DNA from: Plectrocnemia conspersa
Lineage: Eukaryota > Arthropoda > Insecta > Trichoptera > Polycentropodidae
Direction: 5' to 3'
Assembly: GCA_009617715.1 (NCBI GenBank)
Contig: VTFK01000113.1
Coordinates: 434,001-498,000, forward strand
Length of the DNA stretch: 64,000 nt
The notes beneath the pieces were generated by a model that saw only the letters and a program-made list of their open reading frames with translations, made no database searches and was not told the origin of the DNA. How positions within the stretch are numbered: position 1 is the stretch's first letter; each line of letters begins with the position of its first letter. A program made the translations under genes and the position numbers. Of this stretch, positions 45,824 to 57,759 are shown in pieces.

Positions 45824-47267
45824 CAATGTCTAAAAAGCCGGATTTAATAATGAAAAATCGAAAAACAAGACGTGCTGGCCGCATGTGGCCCACAACTCCG
45901 CTTGTGTGATTTTGTTGAAAAAATAATATTTTAAAATATTTTTCAGCGTGACTTCTACATTATCTCTTAATAAAGCTGGTGAAAAGGAAATGCAAAATGT
46001 ACGACAAAAGAGCGTTTCATGAAAAAGAGACGAGTATTTATTAAAAAAAAGTAAAGCATTAATTTTAAAATTTAATAAACTGCAATAAATATGCCGTATA
46101 CAATAAAATAAAGATCTGGAAAAAATATGTTACGAAATATGACTAGTCATTTATTAGTAAACTAAGTTATGTGGTAGAAAGTTTAATTTCTAAACAAAGA
46201 AAATCTGTTTATTGACGATGAATTTATTAAAGTATGTTTTGAAAGCGCAGCAGAAATAATATGTCCTAAAAAGATACAGACATCATTGATGTTACAGATA
46301 TGAATAAACTTTTTTAGAAAAATTGACAACGAATTTAATATAACCGAAGAACTTACTTCTTTAGTTTCATTAAAGAGCAAGTTTTTCACAGATATGCATG
46401 AAGCAAAAAAAGCACCTAAAGCAAGCTTTTGCTTATCCTTCACATGTTTGATATAGTCACTGATGTTTGGATAAAGAAAATATCAGCAAAACTATTGGAT
46501 GACGATGCAAAGAAGATCGATAATTTCCATTTCATGAAGTATTACTGCATTTTACATCAATAAAGCAATGTTAAAAATGGACAATAGTATAAATGTCGCC
46601 ATTAATAAAATAGATTTTACAAAAATCAAGGAGATTAAATCAGAATTAATTTCAAGTTTCTGAATCCTCCGAAAATAGTAACGGAAATATTGTGTACTTT
46701 ATTGCACTAAAGTGGTTAAGTAATGAACTTGTAATAAAATTTAAAATGTCTGATTTATCATTTCTTGTGTATATCACTACTCTTTTAAATTACCGTAAGT
46801 AGTAGATCTCTAAGATGATAATCTGAAAATAGTTTATAACTTATAATTTTTAAACTTTCGTTAGGTTAATTCGTTTAGGCTAGGTTGTACAGGAATTGGA
46901 CATTTCGCAACTATCAAATTAAGTTTCATAGACATATTGGAGCGGAATATAATTTCACTAGCGTCTATCAGCTAAATTATATATTTGCTAGAATAAACGT
47001 ATCTACCGATGAAAGTGTATTTTGATATGATTTCCCTGAAACAGCTAGTGAAATTTTATTTATACTAGTGAAAATATACACATTGCCTTTTTAATTTATT
47101 ACAACAATTTAATTAGTTTTGAGTAAAATATAATATTATATATTGATATATGACTTTCTCAAAAACCGCTATTTTAATTGAACATAATGTAAAAAAAATA
47201 TAAGTTTCTGGATGTTAATAAAAAAATCATGAGCATCGGCTCGCGATCTACCGTTTGCTAACCGCTG
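45824..47267 (+). pseudogene. hAT remnant, GTF2IRD2/ZBED5-like type
   Basis: It begins at ATG 45824 (MSKKPDLIMKNRKT), resembling the family's N-terminus. Near 46200 comes LFIDDEFIKVCFESAAEIIC, matching the PFxDxEFVKxCxxxAAExxCPEK block. Near 46322 comes IDNEFNITEELTSLVSLKSK, matching the (D)xxFxxxEELxxLxPLKxxT block of GTF2IRD2-like hAT proteins. The right terminus ends ctaccgtttgctaaccgctg at 47267, preceded by ggctcgcgat, which mirrors the hAT end CAG.GGTT..CAAACGGT.GATCGCGAGCC. The catalytic and dimerisation domains are lost. The minus-strand frame at 46183-46443 is a shadow. The left terminus was not found. Confidence 0.72.
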
Positions 47268-47339
47268 GTTAGATAAAATAAACTAGCTTCGACTCCTGCC
47301 CGGAGACAACCACCGCCCATCCAAAACCCATAATTTAAC

Positions 47340-47590
47340 TGGCAGTAATTGACAGCGACCACGTGACACGCGTTACCAAGTCCTCAGCGTGTAAACAGCT
47401 CCCGCAAACCGGTTGCCAAGCGAAAAGTACAAGTACGAGCGCTCCGTTTACGTCTCGTGACGAATATCGACAGGCGCGAATTTACGACAGGGGCGGCCAA
47501 TTTACGAGCGGCCGCGGGCCGCAAACGAGCCGAGAACTGACGTCACATGCGGAGCTGGCAACGCAGCGTTAGCTATATAGTTGGTCTTTG
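47340..47590. mobile_element. GC-rich hAT-like left terminus at 47488
   Basis: CAGGGGCGGCCAATTTACGA at 47488-47507, followed by gcggccgcgggcc, has the form of a hAT terminus. A very similar block, caggaaggcggccaatttct, is at 63922 in the same orientation. The frame 47363-47572 spans it and is not thought to be a gene. The whole patch (47280-47590) is GC-rich. Confidence 0.45.
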
Positions 47591-47750
47591 GAAACGCGCG
47601 TGGGATTGACACGCGTGTTTATATGCAATCATGCGCGTGTTTGTGCATGTTGTTTTTTATGCTTGCCAATGCGATAGTTTATGTAATGTGGCTATTATCG
47701 TTGGCGGCGATTGCGTAGGTACCGAAATCTAGCGAAGAAATAAATCAGCG

Positions 47751-47785
47751 GTTCCTAAGCTCTTTGGTGTAAAAAACGGTGGTTT
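47751..47785. other. Possible hAT terminus
   Basis: cagcggttcctaagctcttt at 47750-47769 resembles the CAGTGGTTCTCAACCTTTTT class of ends. No partner was found. Confidence 0.25.
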
Positions 47786-47910
47786 AACCTGGCTGTACAT
47801 ATATAATACTATTTTTTTTTATTATAGTGCATTATCTGTAAACAGACTTGGAAATTATTTTGGCAACATATGTTCTAAATAAGGAGGAAGTGCTCTTTCC
47901 TAACCACTGT

Positions 47911-48188
47911 ACTTATATCAGTGGCATAGCTATGGGGGCGGAGGGCCCCGGGCGGCACTTTCTTGGGGGCGGCATATTCGCGATGGGATCGTCTAGTGTG
48001 GTTCTTAACTCTAAATGCACTAAAACATATATAAATCTACGAATAACAAGAGCTTAATAATAACCAATTTATTATTTTAAGAAATGCTGATTTCATGACC
48101 ATGCCAAAAATGTATGTGGGGGGGGGGGGCACCAATTTTAAGGATCGTCCTGGGCGGCACATACCCTAGCTACGCCACTGACTTATAT
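47911..48188. mobile_element. hAT-like MITE with perfect 8-bp TSD
   Basis: The element spans 47919-48180 (262 bp), flanked by exact acttatat copies at 47911-47918 and 48181-48188. The left terminus cagtggcatagctatggggg is mirrored by the right terminus, which ends ccctagctacgccactg. GGGCGGCA motifs lie inside both. A G12 run is at 48118-48129. It has no coding capacity. The intact duplication makes this the youngest-looking DNA transposon here. Confidence 0.93.
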
Positions 48189-49060
48189 GCTTAGATTTAT
48201 ACCTTAATTGCTGTGTTAGTGTGTATTTATTATTATACATGTATTAAGGAAAATGAAAACGCTTCAAGGGTAATATAAGAACAAATTTTAAGCGAACCCA
48301 GGTCCTGGAAAAACAATGATTTCGGGCTTCATGACAAAAATGGCATTATATATTTTTTTAACATTGTAATATAATTTCTTTAATAAATAATAACTGGTAC
48401 TAATTAACCCTTTCTATGATACAAATAAAAATAAAAATTAGCCACCGTTGCAACATATTTTTTGATATCATATTTTATGCGAAATATTTTAATTAGGTAT
48501 TAAAAACTATTAAAAATATCTATTCATAATATTTACCTGATAATTACTCGTGTTTTTTTTTTGCTGCTCAGTGTTGCTATATAGTGAACTTCCAGTGCAG
48601 GTCAAAAACAATAAAATCGCGCTATTGCGGTGAAGACTATTTATAACAATACTACGAGTGAGAATCGAATAAAGCAAATCTTAACCGAATTTTACCAAAT
48701 AGTAGAGCGAAAAAACAATTATCTCTTCTCAGTATGTATAAAAAAGGCTGAAGGAACTTATATCTGAAATACATCAGTACATACCTACATCTCAAACAAC
48801 TGTAGATTCATAATTTGAAGTTGATTTTTATTTTTTTATAAATATATTTTTGCTAGGATTTGGATCAGGAATTTGTCTCCTCCCACCTCTAGTCAGGCCT
48901 GAACATGACTGAACATAAAAGTCTTGCAATACTATGACTAAATTGCTGAATTCTTTGAATTAATGTTCGGTGAAAGTGTATCTTTAAATCATTACAAAAT
49001 TTGTATATATAGTCTCTTATTGGTATATTATCTAAGATGATGTATGAAGTATACTCACAA
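48189..49060. other. AT-rich non-coding DNA
   Basis: No feature recognised. Confidence 0.45.
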
Positions 49061-49064
49061 AAAA

Positions 49065-49495
49065 ATCTACGATATTATATTGCCCCACTTTGGGTATTGT
49101 GCAACAATATTATATATTCTTAATAAATTAAATAAAACTAGGGCAATGAGAGTAATTTAAAATAAAAACCGATTTATAATTAAAAGATTATAATGGTTGC
49201 ATATTCAGAAATTATTGAAGAATAATGTTTTAGTATTTATATATAAAAGTTATAAAATAATATGCTACCATAAAATTTTATTAAAAAATAAAGATGTACA
49301 TAGATAATTTAGGGATAAGTACATATATATGTATAAGAAATCGAGTACAGCTAGGGGAATAATATACGGAAGTGTTTATCTGTATATTAATATTCCTAGG
49401 ACAATACAAAAAAATAAAAACATAGCGGGTTTCCTCAATGGAATAAAGAAATACTTTCGTCAATAAGTGTATATTTATACAAATGGATTATAATT
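49065..49495 (+). pseudogene. Non-LTR retrotransposon copy C, old 3' fragment
   Basis: Nucleotide similarity to copies A and B is visible along the C-terminal region: gatattatattgccccactt, then agggcaatgagagtaattt, then gggtttcctcaatggaataa. It carries many stops and deletions and lacks the reverse transcriptase core and the clear taa tail. This shows the family has older members as well as the two young copies. Confidence 0.75.
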
Positions 49496-50180
49496 TTTTG
49501 AGAACCATGAATATTTTTTGCAGCTGAGATTGCGTCCTTGTTTTACCCTAATATACAGCTCTCTTTTAAATTAATGTATAGCTATGCAGCAGATTATTAT
49601 TGTGTTTTTAAATAAATTATGAAATATTCCTATATATTTTTATTTTATTTAAAATATAAAATTGTAAAGCGCGAAATTTTACCTTAAAAACTAACTGACC
49701 CAATTGATTATTCGACAATTCAAAGCTCATTTAACGCATCATTTTTTGAAAACTTTCTACAAAATTTTAATGGCTTTCTTAGCTGCTTAGTGCAAAATTA
49801 TTGGATATTTTAATCATGAAGTTAGAATTTTCTCTTAAAATACATATCATAATAATTGTCTTTGTAGCATAATAGAAAACGTCGATATCTAATACTGGAT
49901 GTAAGCAGAAAATCTATAACTAAATCTGTTAATTTAATTCAAAATCTAAAAATAGCTTCACATCAACATATTTGTTATCATGGAGCAAAAGTCAAAATTA
50001 TACTATCGGCCAGTAGATGGTGCTAATGTAAATTCAACACTTTTTTATTCTTCCTGATCACTAATCGAAATGAGTTGCGAATAAATGAGTCATTAAAGTA
50101 TGTTTAATATTTCGAGTGCATTAAAATTATTAAATTAAGTAATTATTTTTTCTAAATATGTCTAATACAATCATTCACAT
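49496..50180. other. AT-rich non-coding DNA
   Basis: No feature recognised. The segment ggccagtagatggtgctaat near 50009 is a type often found in repeats, but there is no second copy here. Confidence 0.4.
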
Positions 50181-50182
50181 CA

Positions 50183-50464
50183 TTGTTATATTTTAAGGAG
50201 CGCTTCTTTACATTTCTATATGTAAAGAAGCATTTATATATAATATATGTATATAGAAATACGCTGCGAATCAAAGTGTTTTTGGAACCTACTGTAATAT
50301 CACATATATTTACAACCCCTACAATCTACCCCCACATAATATATGACAGTTCAGACCATCATTACTATTTTTTAATAAGCAATAGGGGAGGTATTCGAAT
50401 GCCTCGTTATAATCACCCCGAAACGAATGAATGTAAACAAATCGGTGAAGTATGGTCCCATTAA
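50183..50464 (+). CDS. Unrecognised open frame, possible exon
   Basis: A 93-codon frame. The first third lies over the hairpin and looks like AT-rich chance. The last 25 codons (NRGGIRMPRYNHPETNECKQ and a few more) are more protein-like and are bounded by an acceptor-like aataagcaatag and a donor-like gtgaag. No family recognised. It may be a short internal exon or chance. Confidence 0.2.
   Translation: MLYFKERFFTFLYVKKHLYIIYVYRNTLRIKVFLEPTVISHIFTTPTIYPHIIYDSSDHHYYFLISNRGGIRMPRYNHPETNECKQIGEVWSH
50202..50231. repeat. Perfect 12-bp-arm hairpin
   Basis: gcttctttacat (50202-50213) pairs with atgtaaagaagc (50220-50231) around ttctat. Confidence 0.75.
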
Positions 50465-50770
50465 AAGTAGCCTGAACCTCACACTCAATATTATTTTATA
50501 TATAAAATAAATTAATATCAATTTTGGTTAATATTTATTAAATAGAAAAGTCGTTTTTCTACATATTTATTATTTTTAAGGCGATCGTAACGCCATCTAT
50601 GAGGCACAGATGTGAGTACTAAAATATTTTTCCTTCAATGGTCATTGGTTTATTGGGTATTTTTTTTATTAAAATTGATGAATATAATAAATTAAAAATG
50701 TATTATACTCAAGAATTGTAACTAATTGAATAGGATTTGCTAGAAAACTAAAATAAATCTTACATAATAG

Positions 50771-50985
50771 TAGACCAACAATACGGGTTTCGTCCTCGTC
50801 GTTCCATTGTCACTAACCTCTCGTGCTCTTCGAAAGTTGTGACAAAATCCCTCGATTTGAAAATCATGGTCGATGTACTTGATAGCGAATTTTAAAAAGC
50901 GTTCGACAAAGTTTGTCATAAACTATTTCTACGAAAGTTAAGCAACTTCAGTTTATCGAATGGTCTTGTTAGCTTTTTTGGCGTG
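50771..50985 (+). pseudogene. Jockey-like reverse transcriptase fragment 2
   Basis: The broken frame reads QQYGFRPRRSIVTNL, then VDVLDSEF, stop, KAFDKVCHKLFLRKL and SLSNGLVSFF. This matches the QxGFRxxRSTxTNL...DFxKAFDxVxHxLLLxKL...GxSxxLVxxF region around motif A of Jockey-group elements. It is moderately GC-rich, and no other domain of this copy was found. It appears to be a different subfamily from the fragment at 39590. Confidence 0.72.
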
Positions 50986-52120
50986 AAAGTTGTGTAGTGT
51001 TGAGCCAAAGCATGAAATAATTATTTGAGGGTGGCACGTTTCTCCTCCTATATTTAATCAGTATTTTGTGATTTTGGCTAGAAATGGTTTAGGTTTGGTT
51101 TTCCATGTTTTACTAATAAGACTTTTGAAACATCCACCTTGATTCCGAAGTATAAATGTTGATTATGGAATTGTAATTCATCAATCTTTGCGTACGGTAT
51201 TTCCACAAATGAACATAAATGGTTAATTTTTTTTTTTGTACAAAATCTTTTTTTAAAAAGACTTTTCACTTGCTATCGTTTCAGAATAAGATATTATACA
51301 TGCTATTTATGAACTGCAGAATCATTTATTCAATGAATTAGAACCAATTTTCTAATGGTTTAGAACGCCTATATATGTGGATTTCATTTCAAATTTATGG
51401 ATTTTTCTCAATGTTCTCAAAAAAATCGAAAAAAAACTATGATGTTGATTATGAGATAACTATGACATCAGCGCAAATGTTGCGAGGAAGTAGAGCAAAA
51501 ATTTTTATAAAAGTTTTGATGTACAATAGAGAACATTGCATATAGCATAACATTTCAAAATATGAATTAATAATTTTAAAATAAAATTGTTTTTTTTCTG
51601 TTTTAATGTGTATTTTACAAATGATTATTTTACTTTTTAAAGTTTTTTTTTGTTTCTGTCGTCCACTTTTTCCGTCGCCCAGTTATCGTGTACCGTTACT
51701 TGGGGCTGAAAATTGGTAACCTGATGAGTATCAACTAGTTTGCGTATAGTGTAATAATTTTGAATCTCTTGTATATCATTTTGATGAAGCAATGTATGAT
51801 CTTACAATGGATAAAAATTATAAATGCACTTATAATGGCTTGAAAAGTAAAATCACTTACAAGTAAAATGAGAAGTTTTTCAATATTTTTAATTTTTTTT
51901 TATATAGTATATAAAGACCGCTAAAGGGTTGAATCTCCCCGCCGGCCAAGTTATATTTCAATAATGTATTGCTAGCCGCGCTAATGTACGTAATAAATAC
52001 AACAGATTTATCTTTCTTTAACTATCACTTACCAAAAAGTTATATATTCGGCATATATTAAATCAAAATTGACCTTTATAGATATATAGAATAAGATCTA
52101 TATTAGCATACATATTTTTT
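50986..52120. other. Non-coding DNA
   Basis: No feature recognised. The frame at 51078-51269 minus has no motif. Confidence 0.4.
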
Positions 52121-52125
52121 AATAC

Positions 52126-52428
52126 TTAAATCAAAGGTTCAAAGTGGACGTCAAGATAATTTATCACGGTCTGGCCCAACAAGGGGACGTGATGAATGTT
52201 TCCTTCGTCGAACTTCGGCAATTGTCGGTTTGGTTCGGTTAACTCCGGGTGTGAACTCTCAGCAGAAAATAGGCTTTGTTTTGATATTCTTGTTTGGGCA
52301 ACGATTGATTGTGCTAGCGAAAATATACGCTTGTCTAATAGTAGCATCTGTGATATCCGGGAGGATGTCTTTATAAAAGGAATTTTCAGTGCTGAAAAAT
52401 AAATTATCATCAAGACACATTTAAACAA
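52126..52428 (-). other. Overlapping unrecognised frames
   Basis: The minus frame (100 codons, containing ELTEPNRQLPKFDEGN) and a plus frame (52196-52402) overlap in a GC-richer patch. The minus version faintly recalls the LPxFxG start of retroelement Gag-like domains, but too weakly to call. Strand and nature are open. Confidence 0.2.
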
Positions 52429-52849
52429 TCTTCTAATATATAATTACCTTATATGTAAGCATATGTGCTTTTAATTATTTCTGATAAAACTATATCGCAG
52501 GACTATTTTATTAACGCTCCTTACAGAAAAATATATTGCTTCTCAAATAATTATAGTCATTATCACTTTCTTATTAACGTAGTTATTTATTTTAATAAAA
52601 ACAAACAGTGATACCAATTGATTGGGTTTGATGATATTATTCTCAGAATATTATCAAGTCAGTTTAATCTTTTGCCTTGAGAAGAAATAAAACCATCTGA
52701 TCAATAATGTTTTTGTATAAAAAAGTTCATAATTAAGAGTAAAAATAAAACACAAAAAATAATACATAAAAAAATCATTAAAACTAAATGATACGAACTA
52801 GATTAGTTCATTGTAGCTGACATTAAACAGATCAATATGCAATGCCAGC

Positions 52850-53390
52850 GTATTAAAGAGCCGGATGGCGACAGCTACAGGCGAGTCGGCTAGAGCGGAG
52901 GTCCTTTTCCTAACGGGCATCAAATGAGGACGTGATCCTTATTCTCAAAGACGTTTCAGAACCCAAAATTTAATTTAAATAGTTTAATTGTCGACAACAT
53001 AACTCTGGTTCCCCACCAGCTCAAAAACACTATTCGACACGCTCGAGAGAAATTCTAATGAAACTCCAATAAAATATGTAGTACTACGGGGGGTGGGTCC
53101 CACTTATCCGGCCGTCAAAAGCTGTGTGCCCGCCCATAGGGTTGGATTCGTTGGGCCCAAGTACTGGTAACGGCTGTGTCGCACGCAACAGATGCTAAAG
53201 TAGTTATAAACACTTTTCGACAGTTTGAAGATATATTTAGCGACATACAACTTTCAGAGAGAACTCAGCGAATCGTACCTCAACGCTCCTTAAAAAACGA
53301 CGCTGGGATACAAGAACGGATAATAACCAAATATCCTTCTATAAAGGTTTCTCAAGAACGTATTCTGACATTTTTAGATTAAGAGGGAAA
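52850..53390 (+). other. GC-richer block with a 68-codon frame
   Basis: The frame at 53176-53382 (containing LSERTQRIVPQRSLKNDAGI) has a balanced amino-acid make-up. It is preceded by a GC-rich stretch with ggggggtgggtcccac. No domain recognised. Further broken frames at 53640-53800 (LKVRRLTEAHLYKSLRRKES) suggest one decayed coding unit, perhaps an unfamiliar element. Confidence 0.25.
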
Positions 53391-54433
53391 ATTTGGTTAT
53401 TCGGGGATTCTAAATTATAGATTCAAGAATGCTGCGAACTAAAGTGTAAGTAGAGGAAACAAATAACTTATGAATCGGCAAAGTGAAATGCGTCCCTTAT
53501 AAAAAAGCCAAGCATCTTAGAAGATTAATCACAAACGTTTACGTGTAGAAACGTTTATGTCTTCACTTGCTCTTAAAAATTATTTCGAGATCTTTAGTGG
53601 AAGTTTCTCTGGGAAAATTGTTCCCACTAAACTGATGGTAAATGGGATCAAGAAAATAACACAGTATGGAACTTTTCTACACTAAAGGTCAGACGGTTGA
53701 CGGAAGCCCATCTTTATAAATCCCTCCGTAGAAAGGAGTCCGTAGCTTGGGCTTCTGATCTTGATAGAACCAGAACCGGATATTCGCACGTTTGTAAAAT
53801 AACGAAATACCCTGTTATTTTTAACATGTACCCGATTATTTCAATATAATATTTGATTTCTTCATATGAAATAAATATAAAGATGTAAAATTCTCCTGAA
53901 ATCCAGGAAATCAGTCCAAAAGTATTGCTTCACATTATAAGTTGTATGACACATTTCGTTTTGGCATTCTCAAACTTAAAATGCAACTATTTCCAAAAAT
54001 ACACACAGCATACTCGGGGGACGGTTGTACACAAAAAACACGACATTTAAATCTATTGTTATTATTTACTGTCACTAATTTATGATCGCACCGCTAGCAA
54101 GAGATGTGTACAGATTATTTTTTAAATATTCCAATACAATTTTGATACAGAATAAATTATTTGATGAAAATTAAAAACTAAACATTGTTATCAATAGATT
54201 AGAATTCCATTTTTTTAAGGAGCAACTTTTATGGTATATATGAAAATATTTTCGTAAATAATACATTATACACATGTCGTACCAATTACCTTAATCATGC
54301 AGTACTCAGGTTTTTATAGCAATTTTTAGTATTATATGTTGCTTTTAATTATATACTTCTCTTTAAAAATACTAAATTTTAATCATATTTTAGGCAAAAA
54401 TTGAACGTATAAGTTAATATTATATAAAAAAAA

Positions 54434-54452
54434 GGTTGGCAACTACTGTTGA
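54434..54452 (-). other. Possible hAT terminus
   Basis: Read on the minus strand: cagtagttgccaacctttt. This resembles CAGTGGTTCTCAACCTTTT. No partner end was found. Confidence 0.3.
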
Positions 54453-54599
54453 GCACGCTATAAAAATAACACAAAACCGCATCGAAAGATAAAATTTTAT
54501 TATTATGTATTCTCGGTATTGCCCGCTTCCTCTGCGCGCTCAAAGTTTGTTCAACAATTATTGGGTTTGAAATTACCATATTCATATGGGGACCTCACA

Positions 54600-54900
54600 G
54601 CCGTCATGTCAATAACAAGAAGAAGAATACGACAAAAATAAATTCTACGGTCTCAGTTTTGCCCCCCACGACGGAACTTGAGGTCAAATTTCCATAAGAA
54701 AACAAAGCGCGGTGTTTGGCGGGCAGAAAATTTTGCACAGTGCAATAAATCACGTTCCGAGAATAGTTGCATTGTGCGACGATTGTTTTTCAGATAAGCT
54801 TGTGGTCAAGGTCCGAAAAAAATTGTTTTGCTCGATAGAGCGAGATTCGAGGATATTTAATTTATACATACAAACATACGTTTCATACACGTGACACCTG
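54600..54900. other. GC-richer patch, unrecognised
   Basis: The frame 54712-54894 is open on the plus strand through a patch with gcgcggtgtttggcgggc. No domain or splice context was found. Possibly promoter-like. Confidence 0.25.
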
Positions 54901-56370
54901 GTAAGTTATATTTTTAGGTCACTAACATTTTTTTGGTAAATTCCACTGCAGTGGCGGTGTTTTAGATGAGATTATTACAAAATAAATCTGTAACGATCAA
55001 CATTTTTCTCATGAATGTCAATAAATTGTTATAAATATATCATCTATAGATTAAACTCTGATTAAAAAATCGGTTACCTTTGGCTTCCAAAACATAAAAT
55101 TGTGGAGATTTATATTACCAATAGTCCAACGGGCCATTTGCTACGCAATGCTATACGATAATGCTTTGAGAGTAAAGGAATTCCCCTATTGATAAAGTAA
55201 TGTTATTTATAATGTGCTAAAGAATGAGACGCAATTTATCAATTGTGATAAGATAATATGAGCTTTCGTGCAATGAATAATCAGGTAAATATTACTATCT
55301 GTTTATTTTGTCTTAATTTAGAAACAAAATATTGTTCTTTTACGATTCATATTTTAAATCCTATCTTATCAGATTGTCGTTAATATATTCAACATTGAAT
55401 ATGTTCAACATCTAAAGGTGAGACAAATTTAAATGCGGCCCTGAAGAATACTTCTTGAAGAGGAAATAGAACCAACGAAACGTCTCGATTATAGAAGAAG
55501 CGGTGTAACTCAAACGGTGTTCCGCGGGCCAATGCTAATTTTAATCAGATTACTTTCCCGCCTTAGATTTATTTTATCCGAAATAAATATTATTATTACT
55601 ATTATTAATTTATTTCAAAAGAATAGTTTCAGGTGAATGTTGCATATTAAGCTGTGCGACCTGACTTAATAAAAAGAAAGTAAAACTTTGCCATTTCTGT
55701 ATCAAAGCGAAATTAGATATATTAAATTTTAATTAAAACTCGATTACGATTTTTCCTAACATCTTTGCTTTCTTCTCCATAAATTAAATATTAATTAATA
55801 ATATTAGGTAAATCCAGATACCAACTGTTAACGGCAATAACTAAGCATATTGCTCATAAATCTTTTTACATTATCATCTGCGACTAGACCGTTCGTATAT
55901 TTAATTACCTACGACGTTTTCTCAGCACTCTTTGAAACGTTTGTTCCATTAATTCTTCATAAGCTCTTCATTTGGACTTAACCTCATATTTAAAAGCCTT
56001 CTTCAATATTTGCATAACTTCACTGAACTCTAATCCATTTTTAACCTGAAATTTAATGCAAATTATTGGCAGAAATCCGCAAAAACAAGCTTAACAAATT
56101 ATTCAGAGAATTCTGAAGCATTGTTTCTCATCGTTTGGCATTAAGAATTTTGTAGTATATTCTAAATAACTTAAAAAAATATCCCAATGAACTTCTTAGG
56201 CATTCAAAAATCCGGTTTAATCCCTAACACGCTCGAGCACAATAGGAACAAACCCCTTCAAAACGTCACTTCCGTCTTGTATACGCCTCGTTGATCAAAC
56301 GTATAAATTATTCGTTGAGTGTGTAAAATTAAGTTCGCATTCGTCGATACATAAACGGATGACACGAGGG
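54901..56370. other. AT-rich non-coding DNA
   Basis: No feature recognised. Confidence 0.45.
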
Positions 56371-56470
56371 CGTAGCCAGCAATCGTGTGGGAGTTTAGGG
56401 AGGAGCACCCACCACCCAACTCTTGGGGTGGTGGCCGATTCCAATTACATCTACCACCCTTGTAACAAAC
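56370..56470. other. Probable transposon end fragment
   Basis: gagggcgtagccagcaatcg resembles the CAGGGGCGTAGCCAG type of end common in arthropod MITEs. GGTGGTGG-rich sequence follows at 56424-56436. No opposite end was found. Confidence 0.3.
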
Positions 56471-57310
56471 ACGAATGATCAGATACATACACGCATTTTT
56501 TATTTGCTCAATTATAGTGATTCCTTTACATTACTTTTTCTCCATGGGGTGTCTTTGCCTCTCACATATAATAAGCGACTTTGCAACATATATTTATTTT
56601 GAAGAAAATATATTATGGTTTTATTTTTCCTTTTACATAGAAAAAAATAATTTCCTAATCATTGTCACATTAAAGAGGATTCAAATTTGCTCGAAATGCA
56701 GACTTAAGCTGCTACAATTGTGGGGTTTATTTTAATTCATTGAAATAAAATAAAAGTAAGATGTTTTATATTCATCAGGTTCATTTATATATCCTGTTCT
56801 TTTCACAAGATTTTTAATACCATTTTTTGGATTGGAAAATTCAAGCGCTTTAATTAATTTAAAAAATCTAGATAGTATTATTTACAATAAATATGTTTTG
56901 TCATAAATCTTAAAACGTCTTCATACTACTTATTGCAATGCACTCAATTATCATCTTTAAGTGATATTTGTTTTTTTATACTTATCTAAAAGTGCCGCTA
57001 GTCAATTAGTTGCTGGAGGCTCCCTAATTAATACGTAAAATCCTTGTTTGATGAACGATAATCACCCTGTTCTTGAGTGTCCTTTTCTCGTTTATGTTGC
57101 TTTCTCCCTCGCACTCCAGTAGCTACATTCGTCTTCCGTCACACTTCAACGCACACTCAGTATTTTCCACACCTTTGAAGTGCATTCATGAATAGAAGAC
57201 CGTTTTACACTGCTCACTCATTTATTTTATTATTATTTTCAAACTTTAACCTATATATTTATTGAGTAAAAATAAATATATCCTGATCAATGCTCGGCAG
57301 AAAAATCAGA
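56471..57310. other. AT-rich non-coding DNA
   Basis: No supported gene. The frame at 56475-56735 has no motif. Confidence 0.45.
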
Positions 57311-57467
57311 GTACATCAGGGTTGGCAAAAATTATTTAAGAAATATTTTTTTAAATAAAACATAAAGAGTCGTAAAACAATTTTCTTAATCTAAAAGTTG
57401 CCAAAATAAAAAAAATAAATAAGTTTTAGATTATTCATAAAATTACTCAGAAACTAAAGTGTACATA

Positions 57468-57749
57468 CAGGGTTGGGGTAAGACATTTAGAGGTCCTAAG
57501 TAAGCATGTCGTCTTTTGACTCCTTTGAATTGATTTTTTTTTTATAAATTAAAATATATTTCAATATATTTCATTTAATGAAAGAATTATACGCAAGCTT
57601 TTGGAAAAAAGGCGTAATCAACCCATGATATGTTCCCAAAATTTCTGGTACTGATTTTGAGGTTATCAATTGAAATTTCTTGAATGTGTTTTTTTTTGTT
57701 CGAACTAACTTAATGCGGTCTTCCAACGCGAAAAGGTTTTCTACCCCTG
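57468..57749. mobile_element. Possible hAT-like MITE
   Basis: The left end cagggttggggtaagac and the right end (read inward, caggggtagaaaaccttttc) are both hAT-like, but they match each other only at the outermost bases. No target duplication was found. A similar cagggttggcaaaaatt start lies 151 bp to the left at 57317. The minus frame 57571-57759 runs across it. Confidence 0.35.
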
Positions 57750-57759
57750 CCCTAAGCAC

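Noticed and set aside
46183..46443. Minus-strand 86-codon frame as a gene
   Set aside because: The plus strand over the same bases carries recognisable hAT transposase blocks in order; the minus frame is their shadow.
47363..47572. 69-codon GC-rich frame as a gene
   Set aside because: It runs across a hAT-like terminus and has no recognisable domain.
52126..52428. BEL/Pao-like Gag fragment
   Set aside because: Only a short LPxF-like resemblance, with no zinc knuckle, protease or reverse transcriptase nearby.
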